Positions 32,764-45,800 of a DNA stretch of 64,000 nt are shown here, piece after piece (the first letter of the stretch is position 1; each line of letters begins with the position of its first letter). The notes under the pieces were generated by a model, which did no database searches, had not been told where the DNA came from, and was given only the letters and a program-made list of their open reading frames with translations. The DNA lies in assembly GCA_029962745.1 (NCBI GenBank), contig CM057153.1, positions 12,572,446 through 12,636,445 of the forward strand, read 5' to 3'. The DNA comes from Echinometra lucunter (lineage: Eukaryota > Echinodermata > Echinoidea > Camarodonta > Echinometridae). Position numbers and translations under genes: made by a program.

Positions 32764-34053
32764 TCATGTGAACGTATTTTATCCAAATGTGGTAAATGAA
32801 ATGACAATTTTAGAAGCCGATATCACAGTCAACGTGATCTTATCCAGTACCGTTTGATATATCAATATTTTATGGCTGATATTTTTTTTTCTGAGCTGAA
32901 AAGTTACCAACTGACCTTCAAAAACGGTAGATATTTCAGTAGCAGCTCACAAGCACATGAAGAATTCATTTTTAGTCCGCTGGCTCATGCTGTATTAGGT
33001 AACCAACCAAAGGTATTAACAGCCCTCAAGAAATTCAGTTCGTGCCAGGTACCTAAGCTATTTACAATGCTATAGGCTTGCTAGCTTGAAATGTATGGTT
33101 TGTTTATTACTTTGTTTGCTTGTTTATTTCTTTTCTTTTTCTATGGAAATTGCAAATAATAATCTATTAGTGATTGTTCCTGAGTAACGTTTCAAAATTA
33201 GGCAATTGTAGAATAACGTAGAAGACTGAGAAAATCGTACATACATGTGCTTTTCTAATTGAAATATTGACAGTTTATTGCGTTTTCTTTTCTTCTGTGT
33301 TGATTTTACTGCCCATTCTGTTCGTGCTGCTACTGTACCAGAATAATTTATCCTTTTATTAACATGTATTTCATGTAGAGATAAAATGAAAGAAAATTCT
33401 CTCATACCAGGTGAATGAATGTAATTACTAAGTTACGGACACGCCAGCGTAATATTTATGGAATTTTCATTTCATTGTTTGTTTGTTTGTTTGTTCGTTT
33501 GTGTTATTTCTATGAATATTGCCAATATTAATCTGTAATGAATTATTCTTGAGTTACTTGTCGAAATCAGAAAGCTATATAAAGATGTTATAACCGGCAT
33601 AGAAGACTGAAAAAATTGTACATGTACTTTTATATGGAATACTGAATGCTTAATGTCTTTTGTACTAACCTTTCCGTTCATTTTGCTGTGGTACAGTAAT
33701 AATTATATCATTTTATTTCCATGTATGTCATGAATTTATGTTTGTGAATAGGACTTTCATCTTACTCAAATTATTGATGCTGACTTGTCAGAGTGAGGAT
33801 TCTTTTATCTTTCGAATATATTTTTAACTATGAAGCAATCTGTTGTATGTGGTATGTGTCAGTGGGCAAGGGTTGTTCTCAAGATTTTCCAAAGGCGCAT
33901 TAAAATAGATTCTAAATGGATAATTATGAACAGCCGAGTTGAATGCGAAAAGTGTTAAAAGAGGGTGATGGGGATTTCGCTGGAAATGAATCTATACATA
34001 AACGTGTAAAGTAAGTACAAATACGGACAGGTTTTGGAATGCGTTAGTTTAAA

Positions 34054-34648
34054 GGGCAAGTCCGGGACGACATGAAGTTCATTTCAATAGAAAGGGTAAA
34101 AATTACCGATTAAAAGACAGAAAATTTCATGTAAATCGGATGAAAATTAGGAAGTTATGAATTTTTGAAGTTTTGCTATTTTTCGCGAAACAGTTCTTGA
34201 AGAGTCGACATGAATATTCAGTGAATGAGTTGATGATGTCATACCCTCACTATTCTAGGTATAATCCATAAAAAAAAAAAAAAAATCAGAAAATTTTTCA
34301 TTTTTCATTAAAACTGAAACATCTTCCATCATGTATACACACATATCAGACTAAATACAATTTGTATGTAAGGAGTACTTACGACAACCTCGAAGTTTTT
34401 ATAGCTAAAATGTGAAATTTTTGTCATTTATGTGCACATTATGTGTGAAAAATTGTGAGGATATGAAATCATTATCTCACCCAATGGATATTTAACTGTT
34501 TAAGAACTGTTTTCTGAGAAAACTGCGAAACTTTGAAATTCATAACTTCTTTTTTTCCCTCCGATTTTCATTCCAATTTTCTCTGGTTTATTCAGAAAAT
34601 GTTACTCATCTTACTGAAATGAACTTCATCCCTTCGCGGACCTTTCCC
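34054..34648. mobile_element. Long inverted-repeat (foldback) element
   Basis: The left arm begins GGGCAAGTCCGGGACGACATG and contains GAAGTTCATTTCA and GAAGTTATGAATTTTTGAAG. The right arm, reverse-complemented, begins GGGAAAGGTCCGCGAAGGGA and has the same motifs in the same order over about 140 bases. The centre is AT-rich and non-coding. Confidence 0.75.
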
Positions 34649-34985
34649 ATCAAATTTTCTGTCAAGCCCGAAAAATGTAACGGTATGAAATGTGGGCAAT
34701 ATAACTGAAACATGAGCATAATTATATCTTGTTTGTTATAATTTGCACGTGTAAATGAATATCATTTATGCTACTATGTTATGATAAATACCTCTTTAGG
34801 GCTCTGTTGTCTGCGATAAAGTACTACGTAATATCACTACTATTTGATGTACATGTATATCTGTGTTGTTAAATAAAATTATTAACTCATATCATACTGG
34901 CTTTCCTGGCTGGCATTCTTCCGAAATCGTTATTCTCTAATTTGCTTCTACTATGACCGATGCATTCCTCTTTCTTTTGTCATAT

Positions 34986-35003
34986 TCTCTCGCGCTCTCT
35001 CTC

Positions 35004-35041
<38 letters not shown>

Positions 35042-35045
35042 CCCC
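34986..35045. repeat. CT microsatellite
   Basis: Nearly pure (CT)n run. Confidence 0.92.
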
Positions 35046-36534
35046 CACCCACCCTCTTTCACTTGCTTTCTATCCCTCTCTTACATTTGTACTTTCCTCG
35101 ATAATGTAGGCATTGACCATTTTTTTATGTTAAAGATAACATCCAAGTTTGTGTTTGTCTCTTTCTTTCCCGTAAAATCATTTTTGTTTTCTCTTCTTTC
35201 CTTCATACCTCTCCTGTCTCTTCTGCTACCGGCAAATTCTTTAGTTTCGCGTCATGATTTATACGTTTTCACCCTTCTTTCAAATGCCTCTTCTCCCTTC
35301 CTTAAGCATGTTTGCACTTCGATTTGCAACAGTTGATAAAAACCATCACCATGGTTACTCTTTTCGTTGAACTATTTTTTTCTTTCAGCTCGCAATAAAA
35401 CATGAATAACAAGGGCTTCAACAAGGATATTTATGCAGTTCTAGTAGCACTATATAAGCTTCTTTTTAATCTTAACGATTGCATCAGGAAGCACATTGGA
35501 AATCAGCCATTAAATAAATAGTTATAAATTATGAATAAATAGGCATAATATTCAATAAACAGAAAACACGTTCTTTGTGTTAAAAAGGTGGTGTCGGGAC
35601 AGAATTGTCTCCATATTTCAGCCTATAACGCCGCCAAGCGGCGATAATCGGCGACAGTCACACTGCTGTGCAAATTTATGATGTGCCATAGCTGAATGTG
35701 CAGCCAAAGGTCTTAACATATTCATGAATCGTAAAACTTTATCTTCAGCATCAGTTCATTTTTGACGGCATCGCCGGCGACTAGCGTATGTTTCCTAAAA
35801 GAATTACTGACAGACCAGAAAATTTGAAAGAAGAGGACCAAGATGAAGAATCACATTTTTTTCAAGCATGGAATTAAAGAATAGGGCGAGTACTCACTAG
35901 CGTTTACTTTAGCGGACAAAGCGAATAAATCGTTAAAAATTATCATCGTCAGGGAAATGCATGTCAAATGAAACAATCTCGTCGGGTAACACAAAAACAA
36001 AGTAACCTAAGACGGAACATGTTATGGTTAATTATTCAGTATGAAATTTGATACTTGACAAGAACTGGGATTTTTTTCCATAACAGCAGCAATGGAATTA
36101 CAAAGTTTTTTAGTTCAGTGTTAAAGATAAAAATGAACGTTTGCATGGAAAAAATGAATAATCTGAATAATAATCCCCAAATGACAGCTTTCATAATAGA
36201 TTAAGAATTAATTTCAAATCGATGATGCCATGCCCACACAGCTTCCACCCCTCCCATACCCCGGCAGTGGCATAGCATATATTGAATAATTAAAGGGGAC
36301 ACTAGCATCTTAATTTCTCCGTTTTCTTTATTTTCTTTCTCCCGTTCAGTCCCCCCCCCCCCTCCCGTTTTAGCCATTCAAGTTAGGAAAGCCTGAGTGC
36401 CCACCCTTGCTAATGCCATTTGGGCAGATCTTTCTCGATATATTTTCAAGATTTATTTCAAATACATGTATTCAAAACAGGGTGAATTGAATCAAGGCGG
36501 AGGATTTTTCTAAATAATTTTAGAGATGAAACAA

Positions 36535-36540
36535 TTTATT
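36535..36540 (-). terminator. Candidate poly(A) signal of the mucin gene
   Basis: AATAAA on the minus strand about 93 bases past the mucin stop codon (36633-36635). A second AATAAA lies at 36453-36458. Confidence 0.55.
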
Positions 36541-36632
36541 CTAAAATATTTCTCAAAATCTTCAGAGGCAGCTGATGGGATGAATCAGAGTGTACCGACG
36601 AGATTGTCAATGACTTCGTAGTCGAGATCCAT

Positions 36633-36809
36633 TTATCCAATGGGCTGGGATGCACAGGCGACTTCGTGGCAGGTACACGAGGTGATGACGGGTATGGAGA
36701 TGACCAGGGACGAGAGGTCAGGGCAGAGGAGTTCGATGGTATCCTCCTTCATGCCCGAGGGCTGACAACAAGTACAGTACTGCTCCATCATCGGTTGTCC
36801 GTCAACGAT
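36633..36809 (-). CDS. Mucin last exon: cystine knot, second half
   Basis: Acceptor tttccag before IVDGQPMMEQYCTCCQPSG; phase 0; 59 codons including the taa stop at 36633-36635. It holds seven cysteines, including the CTCC run and the closing TSCTCHEVAC typical of C-terminal cystine knots. Confidence 0.88.
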   Translation of the reverse strand: MVDGQPMMEQYCTCCQPSGMKEDTIELLCPDLSSLVISIPVITSCTCHEVACASQPIG

Positions 36810-39800
36810 CTGGAAAAAGATGATCACAATAAGTGACTTGTTAACAAGAACGCCGAATTCGCCGAGGTTGCAAAGTACGTTGTGAGCTTTCTCTTTCTCT
36901 TCTTTTTTTATTGTTTTCGACACTTTGAAATAATATCACAGAATTGTCCCCTGAAAAGGGGTGTTATTCAAATCCCCACGTATTCAAAATCTGGTGAGAA
37001 AGATCTGGGGCCCGTTGCATAAAACTTGGGTTTGATCGCAACTCCTAAAAATCAAACTTAAGTCCTCAATGCGCACTTCTGATTGGCTGAAAATAAAGTT
37101 GCGTTTGATTTTCCCCGAGTTGCATTCAAACGCAAGTTTTATTCAACAGGCCCCAACAGTTTGGACCAAATCATCCAAATGTGAGTGTATAAAGTCCCTT
37201 ACCTCCATTCCTGCGTATGTAATTTATTGTAATTAAGGTTAGGTAAATTTCGATAAGACTTCGAAACTCCAGAGCATGCATGTACATTAAAAGCACATGT
37301 ACTACATAATCAACTTTCCCCCATTAATTCTTCTACAAATTAGTCGTATCATCAGTACTCAAATAAACTTTCTAAAGCTTCAATAGTCCACTTAAGATAA
37401 ATCATTAACAAACTTCCATATTCATGATATTACATCTGGTGTAAAGCCGTGAATACATTGATGTACTGTATTATGTTTGGGTTCGTCATGGGGGCGTGAT
37501 GAATGCCGTGGGGTGAGTTGAACCATTGATGGGGGGCACTGGTATTATAGGGAGAGGGCACAGGTCTTACTCGGAAAATGAAATGTGAATTTACAGCAAG
37601 ACTGCTGCATAAGGGAAGGTGATGGAGGGTGTCCTATAATCTTTCTCCTCTAAACCCCCCCCCCCCCTGCCTTCTGTCCATTTTCCTTATTTTTTTAAAA
37701 AATAATTCAATTGAGGAGGGGCTACACCGTACACATCTACACCACCTACAAGCCTCTACATGCAGCCCTAGATACACCACTTAATGTGATAACAATAATT
37801 AGTCAAACATATTTTTTCTTTTCATTATCAAGGTGTTTAACATCTTTATGGCGAAAGTGGCTGCCTAAATAGTATTCTAAACCTACTTACCCTACTGAAG
37901 CCATAGTTGGATGTACATTTCCCAGCACATTCCATCATGTAGACCGGTTCAGCGGTGGTGCAGTTCCTGTAACTGATTGGGGTAGGTTCAGCACTCTGTA
38001 CAGGTCCACAGACTCCACTTGGAGGGGGTGTGACAATCTTTGGAGTAGTCACTGGGTTGGAATAGCAGGTGTTAACAGGTTATTGATCATACACAGATTT
38101 TTAACATATATGATAGTATATGCCAGAGTCTGAAATCATATGCACGACATACAATACATATCGTATATAATTAAATCATCAGTCCGAGACCATCGTTCAT
38201 TAAAAAGTGATCCTACATGTCCTTAGGACAAATAGGCCATTGGACTAGATTTCAGACTGATTCCAATTGCATTAATGTCCCGGTAATGTCCCGATCATCA
38301 TCATCATCATCACTAATATAAATATTTTCTTTCATAAGCCAGAGAGTAGCATCATAGATTGTTCTACCTGAACATTACTACTTCTCTGTCTTGTTATGAA
38401 AGACATGGTTATATCTTAATATTTATGATGATAACCATTACTTTTACTATCATTATTACTACTTTTATTATTTTTGTCATTATCACTATTATTGTAATTG
38501 TTATCATTATCAATATTCCTGTAATCTTTATCATAGCATGTTATCATCATTATCTTCATCATCATTATTGCTTGGACATACATTCAAGGAGTACATTTAC
38601 CCGTGGTTGTTTCCGTGACAACTGTTGTTGGTGTTGTTTTCTCTGTCGGTGTCACGGTAGTTGGAGGCTCGATTGTTGTCGGGCAGTTAGGTCCAACTGT
38701 TTCGTTTCTACAGCACAGGAACCTACGTATAGGGATAAGACGTTTAATTTTAATATTTTCCATGTTAAGAAGAATACCTAATCTACCCCACACCTACTAC
38801 ACTTTTCTGATATGATAATAATTACAGTAAAACACAGTCAGTAAGACATGCGTATCTCATGAGAGATGGCTCTAGAAAAAGAAAACAAGGCACGGCATTA
38901 CACATACCCTATTAATGTTATTTTATCATTAAATATGATTTATAATTATAATTTACTTCTAAATTCAGAATTTATCACATAATGCATGAGCACATAGAAT
39001 CAATAAAGTAAGAACATTCTTTATATTCTTAGAAAAAATGGTGTTGATTAGAACCTTTTCTTGTCCCACATTTGGAACCTTTAAAGGTTCTTTAAAGAAC
39101 CATTACTGCCTATAAAGTTTCTCTGAAGGGTTCTCAAGGGGTCTCTAGAACCATTATGGCTGTACAAGGAACATTTTGGGGTTCTTGAAAAAATAAGAAC
39201 CTTTTTTTAGAAGCCCTTTTCTGTAGGTTTCTCAATACGGGACAAAAAGGGGATGTAACATTTTTCTAAGAGTACATGATTGCCCTAATAAATATGCATT
39301 TTTCAGATGGGGCCAAATAAGGAGTACATTGAATCAATAATGCAAGCTTGTTGCGTAGTTCTTGTAGGACTAAGTACAGTTCCAATGTACTGATTGCACC
39401 CGGTCACATTAGGCAATAACTACATTTGTAAAAGCGAGGGCATGGCAGATCTTCACCCCAGGAATAACTCACAAATCTGCTACAGGATACAATGCCAAGG
39501 AGCCTATAGCTACAAGATGCAGTTCATGTACCTATGCAGTGCGTACCAAAAAAATACCCAACTGTGAAAATGCTAATCAAAACGTGAAGGCGACTATGCT
39601 TGCGAAATTAATTGCATAGTAAAGGGTAAATCCTTTTCTGTTTAATGATACCATATTGACCATTTTTCTGTCACGGGTGAGTAAGCGACAGGTTTTTCTT
39701 AAAAGCATCGTCAAAATCCGCCTCGTTCAAAGTTTGAGCTGATGCATCTAAGAATCCTTTTGAAAGTGGAATTCTGCTTTTTGTTTTGATTTATCATTGT

Positions 39801-42800
39801 TTACAATGATCCAACGTCTCTAAGCCTTCACTTTGTTTCAGTTCATAGGATAACCTCCTATCTCTTTCAAACAGCCTGATAACTTCTTGTAACACACAAT
39901 CGAAACCCTTGCTGCTCATTACTCAATACTGCATGTTTCACCTGGTTACGGTGCATCTCGAATAGCGCACGAACTCAAAGAGTTGATAACCTCAAAAGTT
40001 TACGAAATACAAGGAAGGGTACATGTGTTGAAAATTGCTAAACTAACAGACATCAGAACTTTCATGAAAAAAGGACGTCCAAAATAAATTTGTCCATGTT
40101 TAGTGATTAAATAAACAAGCTTTCCAGTAACAGAAGATGTGGATGAAGCTAAGAATGTGTTATCATGAAAAACAGAATATCATAATTTTGCTTGAAATAG
40201 TAATTTTCTTGAGTTTGAGATGGCAATGGCACGTTTTTACCCAAGTGCACAAAAAGTGATTTGGGTAAACCGTCGATTGCAATTGCACTCAGCCACACAA
40301 ATTTCTTTTTAAATACAAGCTGTCAAAGTTGGGTTTACTTTTTATAAACACTTGAAATATATGAAATATGAAATACATGTAATAAGGAACATGCACTGTG
40401 ATGAAAGTCCAAAATGCTCATACTAACGCTGAACTAATCTCTGAAGAAAAAAAATCCTGAAAGCATGTCGGGTCTTAGATGAAGATTTGAAATTGAGAAC
40501 AAATTAAAAGTGGCAAAGTATGATAATCAAAACTTGATCCACACAGCCCCCCTCCAAACCTCCACCTCCGCCCCTCCCCCCCCCCCCCCCCCCCCCAGTT
40601 TCGCCCTTCTCAGTACACTCGACCCTCTGATTACCTGATACGGTAGTCGAGGCATATCGGCTGGGTGTCAGAGTGGAGACAGACCAAGCCGTAATCGATG
40701 TCGCAAGTGACGTCCTGAGACAGGATCGAGGCGCTGAGATGAGGATTGGCAGCCATCTCGCACTCAATGTCCCTCGGTTCTTCACAGATGTCGAACTCCT
40801 CTTCACAGTCTTCTTTGATCTCGAACTCGCCGACGTCGAAAGGAGTTACTTTCCCGCCGGGATCTTCGTCATCACACCACGGAGTCCATTCACAGATCTC
40901 TTCAATATGGCATCCTGTCGGTATGCATTTAAATAGTTTTCTATAATGAAGTGTATCTAACTAAATTGTAATTCAAAACATCTTTAAAATGTTGAGAATT
41001 TTAGGGATTTGCTAACGAACGACAGTGGAAATAAACTATATGAATTTGACACTGACTAAATGTTGAAATTTGTTAGACAATGTTGCGGAGCAAGCGCCAC
41101 GAGCGCCCAACTGAGGCGGATACCGTCGCTTTACAAGAAGCCTTCTTCATCATCATCATCATCATTATCATCATTCATGGAGAATTTCAGAATCTCACTT
41201 TGTAAAATCTTGTCCGCCCCACCTGCTCTTCACGAAAAATAAGATAGAAGAAAATGAATCAAATCGAAACAAAATGCAATAGAATAAAATTCATATAGAA
41301 TAACATTTCGTTATTTACCCACAATAGATATTCAGTTATAATCTGAAACAAGTATAAGTGACAGAGAAGGAAGAAAAAGAAAAAGATCCTTAAGGAAAGC
41401 TGTCATCAAGAGGACTGAATGTGACAAGAGGGGAACGGTTGAGAGGGGGAAAATGGAGACAAGCTTAACTGCTTCTTTCCATGTCGCAAATACATTTCTT
41501 GTGTTTTAAACAACATACTTAGAAAAACTCAATCTAAACTCAAAGCAAATCAAAGAGGAAGAGGCGAAAATAACGTAAGGGCGCTAGTAAATATGGAAGG
41601 AAAATAGCGCAAAAAATCAACAACAAATGATTAAAATTGTTTTAAAAAAAAATGGAGAGACGGACATAAGACAAGAAACAAAAGGGTAGAAAAACAGAAA
41701 GAGGAGAAATAAGGCCTACAGTGATTGCAATGCTAGCTGAGGGAGATCGTTACGTTAACATGAGTTGCTTCCGATTGGTCACTTTTTTCCCTGACCTCCA
41801 AACATGGTTCCTAATTATTTCGAAGGAAACTATTAGGATCTCCAATGATAATCTATGGCCTCGCATGCATGCTCGTATGTGCGTATGTTCCAACTATATC
41901 AATGCGCCACAATGAGTGATTGAAAGGGGCGACATAATTACCTTCAGTGGTTGGTTCAACAGTCGTTGTTTCCACAGGAGTAGGTGTAGTTGTCGGGGGT
42001 TCAGGGGTTGTGCAAGTCACCGTGTACTTTCTTCCGCAGCAGAAGTAGCGCACTTCGTAGTCGGCACAGAGTGGTGTCTTCGGACGGTTGACACAGCGCA
42101 GACCCTCATTCACATCGCAGGTAGCAGCATCTTCGGTCTCGTTCGAGAATTCGTGGGTATCCACAGTCCTGCATTGGATATCACGCGGTACGGTACAACC
42201 ATCGGGGAAGCCAGGGATGTGCTGGGCATCTTCAAGAAGTTCGACTTCTTCGGCTTCGGCGTAGGCCGACTTGACCTTACCGAAGTCATCGTCGTACCAT
42301 GGAGTCCAGATGCAGTAGAAATACCACTGAGGTACGCAAACTGCGGAAGCGATGGAGGTTTGTATGTGGGTAAGCACTATTCAACATTCAGCATGTAAAG
42401 CCTTCAGTTCGGGGAAGTACGACACTCTGGTGATAATTGGTTTGCTGTCAATTTCATTCACAACCCGTGTTCTTATTAACTTTAGCCTGGGACCGAAAAC
42501 TAATACCTATTAAGCCTATGAACCCAGGACCCAGTTGCAACCCTACTCCTATTTAACGCGCCATCTTTATGGAAGCAAAGCACCGAGTACTGTCCCCGGA
42601 GTAGACCTATATATAAGCCTATGTCGCAGCATCATTCAGATGTACATAAAGTAGATTCATATCAAAGTACATACTGTGAAACCATTAGGCATAAATCAAG
42701 CTTTAAAGGTTACGAAATTCCTCTTCCTCAAACGAGAGATTAAAGAGCGACAAAAATCACAGCGTACGTGACAGCTCGTATGTGGCGTACTATAAAATTT

Positions 42801-45800
42801 TGAACGGTTGCTATAAATTTTGATACTATTTTGATATCAAATTAATGGGGAAATTTAAGGATGAAACATGAACTCATCATACATACTTTGAACAAGATTG
42901 GGTAAAACGTACTCTTTATATAGAAGAATGCAAATCAACGATTAAGAAACTACAAAGATTTCATAACCGCATGCTATGTTTCTTTCTAATCATAGATTAA
43001 CAAAGCATTTCTAAATTTCTAGTTTCTTTCCGAAACATCGTTAATTCATGATCCTTTGCTTTGCCTCCATTGGAAATGTGTGTAACGTCCAGAGGAAGTT
43101 ACATCAAAATTAGCAAGGCCTGTTTTCGTAACATAATTCTTAGCTTACGTTACGTTGGCCACATGCTTACCTTCTTCCGTTGTTGTAGCTGCAGTTGATA
43201 TTTGGGCAAGTTTCACACCAAGCCAGAATAGTGTTGAAAGGAGGTCGAAACAAAATGGTCAAAAAGAAGAAAGAGAAGTAGGGGAAGAATAAAAAGAAGA
43301 AGGTGCGTTACTTTGAAATAGCACCCCCCAAAATGTCCTTATACAAGCATGCTGCTTCATCAAAAGAACTGTTTCCTATTTTACACTCCTTTTCTTTATT
43401 TGGATGAAAAGGAGAAAGACGAGTTTCTACCAAGATGGCATTAGTAACGTAGTCGCGATTTCAAACCGTACTCAGTGGCCTATGGCCCATTGTCCTGAAA
43501 TGTACCTTTACACCACAAAACTTCAACAGAAACAGGTTAACTATCACTTCTTCTGTATTCATCTACAGTAACAGGACCAAATAACGCAATGCAGCATAAC
43601 TTAACTCTATAAAGTCTAATGGCTTCTAATGTTGCTATCGATGTCAAAGTTTTATAGCACGTTAATGTTCTAGAGTCCATATTCTTTTAAAGACAATAAA
43701 AATAAACGTGTGAAGGACATGCTTCGCTTTCCACATTAAAGACTTTCACATTGTGTGGTACCTGGTGTAGTGCTTGGTGTTGTTCCTGGAGTTGTACCTG
43801 GTGTTGTTTCTGTAGTTGTACCTGGTGTAGTTTCTGGTGTTGTACCTGGCGTTGTACCGGGTGTAGTTTCGGGTGTTGTTTCGGGTGTTGTCCCTGGTGT
43901 TGTACCAGGAGTAGTTCCTGGAGTGGTTCCTGGTGTAGTTCCTGGAGTGGTTCCCGGCGTCGTCTCTGGTGAAGTACTTGGTGTAGTACCTGGCGTTGTT
44001 TCTGGAGTTGTTTCTGGTTCTGGAGTACTACACGTTACCATGTATTTTCGACCGCAACAGAAGAACCTGACTTCATAATCATGGCATCGAGGTGCATTAG
44101 GATAGTTCCTACATATGAGACCTGTTCTCTTGTCGCATGTCACATCATCATCCGTCTCATTCGAGAAGATGTGCGAATCAGCCGTTCGACATTGCACGTC
44201 CTGAGGGAAATCACAGTCAGCAGGGAAACCTGGGATGTGCTGAGCATCTTCCAGCAGCTCCACTTCATCTCCTTCTTCCTCAATTTCAAGACCGGAATTA
44301 TGGTTGAACCACGGTGACCATATGCAGTAATTGTACCACTGCTCGACGCATTCTAGTCAACAAAAATGATAACGAAAAAAAAATCTTTAAAATGAGAATT
44401 AGTAAAGTTCAAATATAGCTCACTGCTCAGAGTCCAAAAAAGTATTGGGGAAAAATTAATTCTTTCTCAAAGTTGAATCTGCCTACCGCCATTAAAGTGT
44501 CATGAGATAATCAAAAGTGATGATATTCTGTAAATATATGACAAATCTTTTTTTTTTCTTACTTCAAAGTTAGTTTTACAAATTTTCGTACATTGAGGCC
44601 CTCTATTGATCCATTTTTTCAAATCTATGTATTAAGGATATACCTTTAAGAACACAAAATATTCACTGCCGGCCGATAAACAATTAAGTAAGCTCATTGT
44701 CCAGCAATACATAAAAATTATTATTCAGGCTTTGCAATTAGTACTACATGTAGGTCCAACCTGTTGTTGTTGGAGGCGTTGTTCCTGGGGTTGTTCCTGG
44801 GGTTGTTCCAGGCGTAGTTCCAGGAGTGGTACCTGGTGTAGTAGCTGGTGTAGTGCCTGGTGTAGTTCCTGGCGTTGTCCCTGGTGTAGTACGGGGCGTT
44901 GTTTCTGGAGTTGTACCTGGTGTTGTACCAGGTGTAGTACCTGGTGTAGTTCCTGGTGTAGTTCCTGGTGTAGTACCTGGCGTTGTACTAGGTGTAGTTG
45001 CTGGTGTGGTTCCTGGTGTGGTTCCTGGCGTTGTTCCTGGCGTTGTTCCTGGTTCTGGAGTACTACACGTTACCGTGTATTTTCGACCGCAACAGAAGAA
45101 CCTAACTTCATAATCACGGCATCGAGGTACATTAGGATAGTTTCTACATATAAGACCAGTACTCTTGTCGCATGTCACATCATCATCCGTCTCATTCGAG
45201 AAGATGTGCGAATCAGCCGTTCGACATTGCACGTCCTGAGGGAAATCACAGTCAGCAGGGAAACCTGGGATGTGCTGAGCATCTTCCAGCAGCTCCACTT
45301 CATCTCCTTCTTCCTCAATTTCAAGACCGGAATTATGGTTGAACCACGGTGACCATATGCAGTAATTGTACCACTGCTCGACGCATTCTAGTCAACAAAA
45401 ATGATAACGAAAAAAAATCTTTAAAATGAGAATTAGTAAAGTTCAAATATAGCTCACTGCTCAGAGTCCAAAAAAGTATTGGGGAAAAATTAATTCTTTC
45501 TCAAAGTTGAATCTGCCTACCGCCATTAAAGTGTCATGAGATAATTAAAAGTGATGATATTCTGTAAATATATGACAAATCTTTTTTTTTTCTTACTTCA
45601 AAGTTAGTTTTACAAATTTTCGTACATTGAGGCCCTCTATTGATCCATTTTTTCAAATCTATGTATTAAGGATATACCTTTAAGAACACAAAATATTCAC
45701 TGCCGGCCGATAAACAATTAAGTAAGCTCATTGTCCAGCAATACATAAAAAATATTATTCAGGCTTTGCAATTAGTACTACATGTAGGTCCAACCTGTTG

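Larger units (their letters stand above)
31309..36632. other. Convergent intergenic region
   Basis: No gene was recognised. It holds a candidate poly(A) signal for the protease gene, the nested inverted-repeat elements at 31859-32507, a long foldback element at 34054-34648, a CT microsatellite at 34986-35045 and a poly-C run near 36352. The remainder (32764-34050 and 35050-36450) is AT-rich with no visible structure. Confidence 0.6.
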
